In this document: positions 57,271 to 64,000 of the stretch, one piece after another | Layout of the letters: each line of letters begins with the position of its first letter | Position numbering within the stretch: the first letter of the stretch is position 1 | NCBI RefSeq assembly: GCF_010672455.1 | Contig: NZ_JAAHGO010000028.1 | Coordinates: 37,542 to 101,541, forward strand | Source: Okeania sp. SIO2C9 | GTDB lineage: Bacteria; Cyanobacteriota; Cyanobacteriia; Cyanobacteriales; Microcoleaceae | DNA: 64,000 bases | Direction of reading: 5' to 3' | The notes under the pieces: model-generated | Told to the model about the DNA's origin: nothing | Database searches by the model: none | Seen by the model: the letters and a program-made list of their open reading frames with translations, nothing else | Program-made: the position numbers and the translations under genes

Positions 57271-58581
57271 TTACAGAAAAATCGGTTTAAGTTGTGGCAT
57301 TGGACGAATTGTACTTTCAACTGCAATACCATTGCGTAATGCTAATAGCAATCCCGCCGCCTCCATGTAGCTATTGACACGATAGATCGGGTTGCCCTGA
57401 GTTTCAATTTGCAATCTTTCGGGAGTAATATCGTACTTAGTGGTATTATCTTTGACTAATATTACTGGCACACCTTGGTCTAAAGACGCTAAGAAAGGTA
57501 TATTTCCCACGGTTGTTTCTGGCATTACCACCGCCGAAACATTCTCTACGGATATCCTAGTTTCCCCTGCTGCTACGGGAGTATCAAACTTTACCGGGCG
57601 AGGAGAATTGATTAAACCATTGAGAGGAGAACAAAGATAGGCACTAGAAATTAGTTCTGCTCCATCTCTCGGATCTACCAGCTTACCAAATCCTGTATGT
57701 TCCCACTCCAATAATAGAGGCGCATGAGCAGCAGTAAAGGGATAAAAATTAGTGGTCATGTGGGTCAAAATTGCTTCCGCACCGCCCCAGGGATTGGCAA
57801 TAGATTCTCCTCGATAATAGGCTTGACGTACTTTATCATCTACTTGCAAAGTGGTCATTAAAGCCACTGCCCCAGCAGAAGAACTTTCCACCACATCTAG
57901 AGCTTTCATCAACTCGTCCATCCCTTTAAATTCCCCAGAAGCATTACCATACTGAGAATAGGTACAGGTGGTTTCCACAGGGCCACCCGTTACAACTACA
58001 GGGTCAATATTAATCCCGCCTACAGCACGCAAACCATTGAGAGCATTAATAACATTATTTAAAAATCGTTCATCTTTGGGTTTTTCTATAATTGCAGCTA
58101 TGTTTTTCCGCTTCTCTGGAATAACTCCAATATTACCCAGAAGTAATTGACAGATTAAATTACCTTCCAGATAAAGAACATTATCCTGACCGAAATAGAT
58201 ATCCGACGCTGTAACTGCATTAGGATTTGTTACCAGATAGTCACAAGCGGAGGCTAACAAATTGGTACTCGGAGTAGCATCTCCGGCAAAACCACCAATT
58301 TCTGCTCTGACTCCTGTAGGAATAATACTCACTACTACAAATGGCTGATTAGAAACCCGTTGACGAATATTAATGTCTAGTAACGATGACCAAACAGGAT
58401 TTCTTTCAGTATCTATGAAACTCGATTCAAAAGTTAGAGTATCACCTTCAACTTTCGTTAAAATCAAGCGAATGGGAACCCCTGGTAAGGGAAGATTCCC
58501 TATTTCTTGGGCAATTTTTCTCCAAGTCCGTTGTTGTGGAGGACATTGAATTTCAAAATCTTTAGTATAGACTTGGGACAT
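57271..58581 (-). CDS. DUF3326 protein, first gene of the tailoring operon
   Basis: The 436-residue protein matches DUF3326 from memory: VVVSIIPTGVRAEIGGFAGD, LLASACDYLVTNPNAVTASD, NVLYLEGNLICQLLLG, GPVETTCTYSQYGNASGE, DVVESSSAGAVALMTTLQVD and NPWGGAEAILTHM. The many conserved Gly/Asn/Ser segments suggest an enzyme, but no reaction is known to me. Length is somewhat above the family norm (~350) because of N- and C-terminal extensions. It heads the minus-strand operon (47 bp before the SyrB2-like gene) and is divergent from get3d (173-bp shared promoter region). Ring-opening amidohydrolase was considered and not supported. Confidence 0.7.
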   Translation of the reverse strand: MSQVYTKDFEIQCPPQQRTWRKIAQEIGNLPLPGVPIRLILTKVEGDTLTFESSFIDTERNPVWSSLLDINIRQRVSNQPFVVVSIIPTGVRAEIGGFAGDATPSTNLLASACDYLVTNPNAVTASDIYFGQDNVLYLEGNLICQLLLGNIGVIPEKRKNIAAIIEKPKDERFLNNVINALNGLRAVGGINIDPVVVTGGPVETTCTYSQYGNASGEFKGMDELMKALDVVESSSAGAVALMTTLQVDDKVRQAYYRGESIANPWGGAEAILTHMTTNFYPFTAAHAPLLLEWEHTGFGKLVDPRDGAELISSAYLCSPLNGLINSPRPVKFDTPVAAGETRISVENVSAVVMPETTVGNIPFLASLDQGVPVILVKDNTTKYDITPERLQIETQGNPIYRVNSYMEAAGLLLALRNGIAVESTIRPMPQLKPIFL

Positions 58582-58720
58582 TAGGCAAGTACATATAATT
58601 ATTTTCAGCTTTAAAATATCATTCTAATAGTCAACTAAATTATGACAAAATGTAAAGGCTCCTTATCAGTATTCTATGCATAAGGCTTTTCTAGGTCATG
58701 CTGCGCAAACAGCCAAAGGT

Positions 58721-58754
58721 ACTGATAATTGATAACTGATAACTGATAACTGAA
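58721..58754. repeat. GATAACT heptamer tract abutting the get3d start codon
   Basis: TACTGATAATTGATAACTGA and further GATAACT units end directly at AAATGACC, the get3d ATG being at 58755. The same tract with the same AAATGACC edge is at 45806-45844. Any ribosome-binding site must lie in or be replaced by the repeat. Confidence 0.8.
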
Positions 58755-59849
58755 ATGACCATTACTTATACATTTTTGGGTAAAGGTGGCACGGGTCGAA
58801 CTACTATAGCATTTGCCACTGCAAAAAAATACGCCAGCCTTGGTAAACGAGTCTTATTTGTCGGACAAGAACCTGCTTCAACATTATCCTTGTTATTAGG
58901 TGCTAATATTGGCCCAGAACCTACAGAAATAGACTCCAATCTCAAAGCAGTTAATATTCAGGCAGCAAGTTTACTAGAAAGCGGTTGGGAAGAACTGAAA
59001 AAACTAGAAGCTGAATATATCCGTACACCCTTCTTTAAAAAGGTATATGGTCAAGAACTAGGAGTATTACCAGGAGTAGAAGGAATTCTGACTATTAATG
59101 TTATGCGGGGATATAGTGCTAGTGGGGAATATGATGTAATTATTTACGATGGCACCGGAGATAAAGAGACCCTCAGACTTTTGGGTTCGGCGGAAATTAT
59201 GAGTTGGTATATTCGTCGCTTCCGTCAAGTTATTCTCGACTCAGACCTCTACAAAGCTATTTCTCCATTTGTTCAACCTGTTAGTAGTGCTATTCTGAAT
59301 GTTGATTGGACTGGGGATAATTTTTCTCAACCAACAGCAAAAATGAATGAATTGTTGGATAATGCCAAAGCTACTATAGCTGACCCAAATAGGGTAGCAG
59401 CATATTTGGTTACTACAGATGATAAGGCAGCGATCGCCACAGCAAAATATTTATGGGGAAGTGCTCAACAAGTTAATCTGACTGTAGGGGGAGTAATTCT
59501 GAATCAAGCAGATTTCGCAGATAATGTTGCTGATGAATTTGCACCACTATCTGTAACTCCTATTCCCCGTCGTTCTACTGAAGATTGGCAACCTCTAATG
59601 GATGCTCTGCCAGATTTTAGCCAAGCAGTTAAGGCACCTAAGCCTATTATCATAGATATTCAAAAAAGTCAAGTAAGTTTATTTTTGCCTGGTTTTGATA
59701 AAAAACAAATTGGACTTACTCAATATGGACCAGAAGTAACAATTGAAGCTGGAGACCAGAGAAGAAATATTTTCCTTCCACCTCCTCTGAGCGGAAAACC
59801 TGTGACTGGTGCAAAATTCCAAGATGGTTATTTGATTATTTCTTTTTAG
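58755..59849 (+). CDS. get3d: Get3d-type ArsA/GET3 ATPase with C-terminal alpha-crystallin domain
   Basis: The 364-residue protein starts TITYTFLGKGGTGRTTIAFA, a deviant Walker A with signature lysine (KGGTGRT), followed by DVIIYDGTGDKETLRLLG (switch I/II region). Residues ~305-364 (QVSLFLPGFDKKQIGLTQYG ... GKPVTGAKFQDGYLIISF in parts) form the alpha-crystallin-like domain that marks Get3d, a GET3 branch kept in photosynthetic organisms. The treble-clef CxxC of eukaryotic Get3 is absent. It likely handles hydrophobic clients; its role in cyanobacteria is not settled. It is upstream of chlG, same direction, 225 bp apart. Confidence 0.88.
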   Translation: MTITYTFLGKGGTGRTTIAFATAKKYASLGKRVLFVGQEPASTLSLLLGANIGPEPTEIDSNLKAVNIQAASLLESGWEELKKLEAEYIRTPFFKKVYGQELGVLPGVEGILTINVMRGYSASGEYDVIIYDGTGDKETLRLLGSAEIMSWYIRRFRQVILDSDLYKAISPFVQPVSSAILNVDWTGDNFSQPTAKMNELLDNAKATIADPNRVAAYLVTTDDKAAIATAKYLWGSAQQVNLTVGGVILNQADFADNVADEFAPLSVTPIPRRSTEDWQPLMDALPDFSQAVKAPKPIIIDIQKSQVSLFLPGFDKKQIGLTQYGPEVTIEAGDQRRNIFLPPPLSGKPVTGAKFQDGYLIISF

Positions 59850-59867
59850 AGGGAGTAGGGATTCAAC

Positions 59868-59940
59868 AATTAATAATTAATAATTAATAATTAATAATTA
59901 ATTATTACCTCTCCTAGAAAACGGAATGGATTGACTCAAT
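59868..59940 (+). repeat. Partial copy of the CCCCTTAAAAGGGG miniature element (5' part)
   Basis: TTCAACAATTAATAATTAAT, a long AATTAAT heptamer, ATTACCTCTC and GGATTGACTC match the 5' parts at 46138 and 30004. The hairpin half is missing. Confidence 0.7.
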
Positions 59941-60074
59941 GGAAGTCTCTACAATGGTCTACTAAAAGAAAAACTGTTGTAATTTTAAAAAAAGTAGGCT
60001 GAAAAACTGCTCACAAAACTTTTTGAAATTTAGTAGATAGATAACTTTTACTCATCACAATAATCTAACTAAAA

Positions 60075-61055
60075 ATGACTAATCAAGAAACAAAAACAGA
60101 AGAAAATAGTACTGCTAAAACCAGACAATTATTAGGAATGAAAGGTGCAGCAAGTGGAGAAACTAATATTTGGAAAATCCGCTTGCAATTAATGAAACCG
60201 ATAACTTGGATTCCTTTAATCTGGGGAGTAGTTTGTGGAGCTGCATCTTCAGGAAACTACGGTTGGAATCTAGAAAGTGTATTACAATCTGCTACTTGTA
60301 TGTTAATAGCAGGACCTTTGATGGCGGGTTATACACAAACTTTAAATGATTTTTATGACAAAGAAATAGACGCTATTAATGAACCTTATCGACCGATTCC
60401 TTCAGGTGCAATTTCTATTCCTCAAGTTGTGACTCAAATTCTAGTTTTGTTACTATCAGGGGTTGGCATATCATATCTTCTCGATTTGTGGGCAGGTCAC
60501 GAATTTCCAATGATTACTATATTGTGTTTGTTCGGAGCATTTTTAGCTTATATTTATTCAGCACCTCCACTAAAGTTAAAACAAAATGGTTGGTTAGGAA
60601 ATTATGCTTTAGGTTCTAGTTATATTGCTTTGCCTTGGTGGACTGGTCATGCTTTATTTGGAGAGTTAAATTTAACAATTGTAATTCTGACTTTGTTTTA
60701 TAGTTTTGCTGGATTAGGAATTGCTGTAGTTAATGATTTTAAGAGTGTGGAAGGAGATGAAGAGTTGGGTTTAAAATCATTACCAGTTATGTTTGGCATT
60801 GGTACGGCGGCTTGGATTTGTGTATTAATGATTGATATTTTTCAAGCTGGAGTGGCAGCTTATTTAATTAGTATTCAAGAAAATTTGTATGCTGTAATTT
60901 TGCTATTGATGGTAATTCCTCAGATTACTTTTCAGGATATGTATTTTCTCAGAAATCCTCTGGAAAATGATGTGAAATATCAAGCAAGTGCCCAACCTTT
61001 TTTAGTATTAGGAATGTTAATTACTGGTTTAGCTCTGGGTCATGCAGGAGTTTAA
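60075..61055 (+). CDS. chlG: Chlorophyll synthase ChlG
   Basis: ChlG attaches the geranylgeranyl/phytyl tail to chlorophyllide in the thylakoid membrane, the last step of chlorophyll a synthesis. The 326-residue UbiA-family enzyme has RQLLGMKGAASGETNIWKIR at its N-terminus, the first Asp-rich prenyl-diphosphate site NDFYDKEIDAINEPYRPIPS (about residues 96-115), the second NDFKSVEGDEELGLKSLPV, and about nine membrane helices. Length and motifs are complete. Confidence 0.95.
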   Translation: MTNQETKTEENSTAKTRQLLGMKGAASGETNIWKIRLQLMKPITWIPLIWGVVCGAASSGNYGWNLESVLQSATCMLIAGPLMAGYTQTLNDFYDKEIDAINEPYRPIPSGAISIPQVVTQILVLLLSGVGISYLLDLWAGHEFPMITILCLFGAFLAYIYSAPPLKLKQNGWLGNYALGSSYIALPWWTGHALFGELNLTIVILTLFYSFAGLGIAVVNDFKSVEGDEELGLKSLPVMFGIGTAAWICVLMIDIFQAGVAAYLISIQENLYAVILLLMVIPQITFQDMYFLRNPLENDVKYQASAQPFLVLGMLITGLALGHAGV

Positions 61056-61273
61056 TTCAGTAAGAAGGAAGAAGGAAGAAGGAAGAAGGAAGAAGGTATT
61101 CATTTGAAAGGGGGGGAGGAAGAAGGAAGAAGGTTAAAAATTTTCTAATAGACATCTCCAAAAATTCAAAATCAAATCAATTATTTTTTCCTACTCCCTA
61201 CTGTAAGGACGTTGCATGCAACGTCCCTACTTTTCTTAACTTTCAAAAGACAGAATAAACTCAATTTCATCGA

Positions 61274-62396
61274 ATGACAAAAAAAACCAAAAAAGTCGAT
61301 ATTAGTAGTAAACGTCTCATTGGAATTGCCCCGAATCGTTGGGTAGAATGGGTGACAGAAATTACCAATATTACTATCGAAGAAATTATTTCTTCAGACT
61401 TTCAATGGGTAAGTCGAGAAGGGGATGTTTTGCTCAGTGTTTCTAGTCAAGAACATGGATAATTTCTGGTTCTGAATGAAATGCAATTAAGGTACAACAC
61501 AGAAATGCCACGTCGGATGCGTGCTTATGCCGCATTAGCAGAAGAAAAGTACAAAAAACTTGTTTATCCGGTATTAATAAATATTCTCCAACCAAGAACA
61601 ACCACAGAAATAGTAAATTGTTATGAATCAGAATTTTTGAATCTCAGAGCGTATCAAGACTATCGAGTTATTAACCTGTGGGAAATAGAAGCACAAACAG
61701 TTTTTCAACAACCTCTTCCTTCTTTACTTCCTTTTGTTCCTATTCTTAAAGGTGGAGGAGAAGAAGCAACTGTCAGACAAGCATTGCAACTTTTGCGGGA
61801 GGATGAACAACTTTTAGAATTAGAAAATTTACTAGCATTTTTTGCTACCTTTGTATTGACATACTCCCGACGTTGCCCTTACGGGACAACGCGGGATTCT
61901 TCAGTCTGGGAAACCCTGACCGCTGTTTAGACAGAGGTGATGTCCTCCCCCTGTGTTGGACCTTACAATAACAAAATGTACCTAGCTTGTCAAGGGCATA
62001 TGAACGTTTAGCTTATGAAGGTATCCGAATCTTGGCCCTGGCTTGACCATACGACGCTAAAGGTGCGGGAGAGCGCGGGACTTCCCGCCAGGGAAGTTAA
62101 AGACCGAAATAGTACAACAAATAATGAGGTGGGATATGGCAGTTTTACAAGAATCTCCCTGGTATCAACAAATCTTACAAGAGGGAGTAGTAATTGGCGA
62201 ACAAAGGGGTGAACAAAGAGGAATACTTTCTGGAATAGAACTAGGATTAGAATTGAAATTTGGGGAATTAGGAAAAGAGATATTTTCAGAGATTAATGCT
62301 ATTGAAAATATTCAGGTTTTAGAAACAATTCTCGCCTCTCTCAAAACTGTGGAAACTATCGAACAATTAAGGCAAATTTATCAAAATAGGGAGTAG
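61274..62396 (+). pseudogene. Rpn/PD-(D/E)XK-transposase-family gene with a nonsense codon and an insertion
   Basis: Segment 1 (61274-61459) reads MTKKTKKVDISSKRLIGIAP, then ...SQEHG. TAA at 61460-61462 stands where the frame would continue to FLVLNE and the next segment (MQLRYNTEMPRRMRAYAALA, from 61481). That segment runs to FATFVL at 61858, where a 247-bp insert begins. Removing 61859-62105 joins VL to EIVQQIMRWDMAVLQESPWY in frame, ending QIYQNRE at 62396. The continuous product (~290 residues) matches the Rpn/DUF4351-like family of cyanobacterial PD-(D/E)XK nucleases. Two independent lesions make it a pseudogene. Confidence 0.85.
61859..62105 (-). mobile_element. 247-bp IS200/IS605-like non-autonomous insert
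   Basis: The left edge reads ACATACTCCCGACG...CGCGGGATTCTT, the reverse complement of the AAGAATCCC...GGGAG(T)GTCAA right ends at 37330 and 47593. The other end has a GCGGGACTTCCCGC hairpin (62068-62082). There is no transposase. The host reading frame fixes both edges to within one base. It lacks target duplication, as expected for this family. Confidence 0.75.
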
Positions 62397-63159
62397 TTAG
62401 AATAATTACACAGGTTATCAGGAGTCAGAAGTTCCGTAAGTGTTCCTTAAATCTTGATATATGACATTGATTTGTCTAAACTCGCCCCCCACGCGGAAGC
62501 AGTCAAAAAATTGTAGGGGCGGGTTTTTTCCGTTATCAGTTATCAGTAGCTATGATTCGTCCGGTTTTTGAGGGTATCAGATGCAACTCTTTCTATGGCG
62601 ATCGCGAACGCTGAATAGATAGACTATTCCTTCTGTTTTGTTATTCTCTTTGGGATTTTTCTGTACCAAGCAGGTGTTTATCAATCACGCTGTAGTAGTT
62701 TCCAGATTGAGTTCGCGATCGATACCGCTCATATTCTTGCGCGTGAATTTCGGATAATCTAAGTGTATCAAAAAGCGATCGCTCCCAATACCTTTATAAA
62801 TGAACAATTAATGTTCTAGAAATTGTAATTGACAAAAATTTACCCCAATCAAACTTAGGCTAGGTACGATGAAAATTAAAGGCTGACAAAATTACTCAAA
62901 GCACTGATAGATAAACGGTTGAGCATTTTCAACCAGAGACTTACGGAAAGAGGAATGTTCGCGGGTGTTGAAAATAGTAAGGAAGATTTACTTAAAGGAA
63001 ATATTCTTTGTATTACAGACTCAGAAGACTTACGGAAACGATGTTACCGATCGATGAAGATTTGATGAAATTGGCAAAATGCTGTTGACAGTAGGGGGGG
63101 GTGGGAGAGAATAGAATGAATGAGAGAACAAGAAATACAACACACAAGAGATAAAAATA
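62397..63159. other. Spacer without recognised gene
   Basis: Includes CAGTTATCAGTTATCAG heptamers (62534-62550), several CGATCG-containing sites and a GTAGGGGCGGGTT repeat. The last part precedes the PEP-CTERM gene. Confidence 0.4.
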
Positions 63160-63780
63160 ATGATGAATTTGAAGAAAACTATTTTTTTGTCAATTGCTAC
63201 TGGCGCTGGCGCTGCTCTTTCCTTTTCCTTTGCCAGTCTGTTTGCCAGCTCTGAAGCCCATGCATTTAGTATAATTCGTGAAAATGGAGATACGGGTGCA
63301 GTAACCAGAATAGAGGGGTTAAGTGTTGAGGTTGAGGGGGTAGCGACTTTATATGATGTATCTTTGCTTGGAGGATCTGCTGTGGATGTGTACGGAGATA
63401 CTTTCGACTTTATGACGTCGGACTTCGCTGAAGCTGCGGCTGCAGCGGTGATAGAGGCTCTAGGAGAAGACGAATGGACCGGGATAAGGAGTGGACTCAA
63501 ACGTGATGGGGTGCATGTGGGATACGGAGATATCGGAGTTGATATGAACGTAATAGTAGATAAAGATTCCGCTGTGCGCAGCGACTCTTTATTTTCTCTA
63601 GAGCTATTTACACTCCAACGGTTAAATGGTGTAGTATCAGAAGGTAGTGCAAAGTGGGCGAAGTTCGAGGAGGCGCAAAGAGGAGGGACAGCATCAACTC
63701 CTGAACCCAACCTAATTTTTGGTTTTATCACACTAAGCGGTTTAATGCTAGGTAACAATGCTAGGAAGAATAAAAGCTAG
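63160..63780 (+). CDS. PEP-CTERM-anchored exported protein
   Basis: The 206-residue protein has an N-terminal signal peptide (KKTIFLSIATGAGAALSFSF, cleavage likely after AHA near residue 37). The C-terminus has a PEP-CTERM tripartite signal: PEPNLIFG, a hydrophobic helix FITLSGLMLG and a basic end NARKNKS. The signal is cut by an exosortase, so the protein is released or attached at the surface. The middle part is a short, acidic beta-rich domain I cannot name (EGLSVEVEGVATLYDVSLLG, ALGEDEWTGI). Confidence 0.85.
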   Translation: MMNLKKTIFLSIATGAGAALSFSFASLFASSEAHAFSIIRENGDTGAVTRIEGLSVEVEGVATLYDVSLLGGSAVDVYGDTFDFMTSDFAEAAAAAVIEALGEDEWTGIRSGLKRDGVHVGYGDIGVDMNVIVDKDSAVRSDSLFSLELFTLQRLNGVVSEGSAKWAKFEEAQRGGTASTPEPNLIFGFITLSGLMLGNNARKNKS

Positions 63781-64000
63781 AAAGAAGAAGAGAGGGGAGT
63801 TTTCTTCAGTTATCAGTTATCAGGAGTCAGGAGACAGGAGTTAACCCACCCCTCGCCCCTCCCCCTCCCAGGAGGCAGGGCTGTTTCATTCTCACTAAGC
63901 GTGTAGAATTATAGAGTAAAGAGCAGATTTATTGATGTAAATTGGCCAATATGCCAGTATATGAAAATATATGGAAAAAAGCCTCATTGATTACCTCAAA
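63781..64000. other. Terminal spacer
   Basis: A CAGTTATCAG heptamer scrap and a CCCCTCCCAGGAGG hairpin repeat. No gene to the end of the window. Confidence 0.4.

Noticed and set aside
57271..58581. Barbiturase/cyanuric-acid amidohydrolase identity for the first operon gene
   Set aside because: The repeated Ser-Lys triads of that family were not found; the conserved segments fit DUF3326 better.
51694..58581. Saxitoxin- or guanitoxin-type cluster
   Set aside because: No amidinotransferase, Rieske oxygenase set, or cyclodehydratase/aldolase typical of those pathways is present.
63030..63758. 242-residue minus-strand frame
   Set aside because: It is antisense to the PEP-CTERM gene, which has clear signal and sorting sequences.
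1..64000. tRNA or rRNA genes
   Set aside because: I looked for T-loop motifs and conserved rRNA segments and found none; a covariance scan would be decisive.

Overview
This window comes from a filamentous, low-GC cyanobacterium. The photosynthesis and CO2-uptake genes (chlorophyll synthase, Ycf34, Tab2/Atab2, a CO2-uptake NDH-1 operon), the many GCGATCGC (HIP1) sites, the PEP-CTERM protein and the 4-Cys Ser/Thr kinase all point that way. The unusually low coding density, the abundance of small repeats, the wrecked insertion sequences and a group II intron with a decayed reverse transcriptase resemble the large, repeat-rich genomes of marine Oscillatoriales (Trichodesmium/Okeania/Moorena-like). 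That placement is inference.

Layout. 0-6.4 kb: gene wreckage (amber-interrupted small gene, IS fragment, sulfotransferase pseudogene), then a B12-riboswitch-controlled cbiX and a dead tnpB. 6.8-9.5 kb: a small conserved gene split by a 2.4-kb group II intron whose maturase lacks the catalytic YADD. 9.8-18.4 kb: surface-polysaccharide genes (three overlapping glycosyltransferases, a DPM-like GT2, a multi-spanning mannosyltransferase-like protein), a DUF547 lipoprotein and an intact stand-alone TnpB. 18.5-30 kb: a holin-like membrane protein, a composite repeat array, then ndhF, ndhD and cup (CO2 hydration) separated by a roughly 2.9-kb tandem-repeat array and by four decaying tandem copies of the cup 5' region. 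30-48 kb: mostly ordinary housekeeping genes (TldE/PmbA-like, Tab2, CCA-adding enzyme, ycf34, kinase, tsaB, MAPEG) set in repeat-rich spacers with IS66, IS5 and IS200/605 remnants. 48-58.6 kb: an unknown gene, an L-amino-acid oxidase, and convergent to it a seven-gene minus-strand operon. 58.7-64 kb: get3d, chlG, a doubly broken Rpn-type nuclease gene and a PEP-CTERM protein.

The most interesting locus is the minus-strand operon at 51.7-58.6 kb. In transcription order it is DUF3326, a SyrB2-like Fe/2-oxoglutarate enzyme, a PLP Orn/Lys/Arg-decarboxylase-like enzyme, a SAM methyltransferase, a CmcI-like methyltransferase, a gamma-butyrobetaine-hydroxylase-like dioxygenase and a cupin. It looks like a compact tailoring pathway for a small amino-acid-derived metabolite. 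The SyrB2-like enzyme has H-Q-T where hydroxylases have H-x-D, so it lacks the carboxylate iron ligand, as halogenases do. There is no NRPS or PKS in view.

The second theme is repeats. Nearly every simple repeat in the window has a 7-bp period, and at least four families of small mobile repeats recur. Some have entered or reshaped coding sequence: an 81-bp unit three times in a glycosyltransferase, heptamers in the ndhD tail, a palindrome in tnpB, a miniature element providing stop codons, and a 247-bp IS200/605-like insert in an Rpn gene. All calls are from reading the sequence and from memory of protein families; no search was run. I saw no tRNA, rRNA or CRISPR array.
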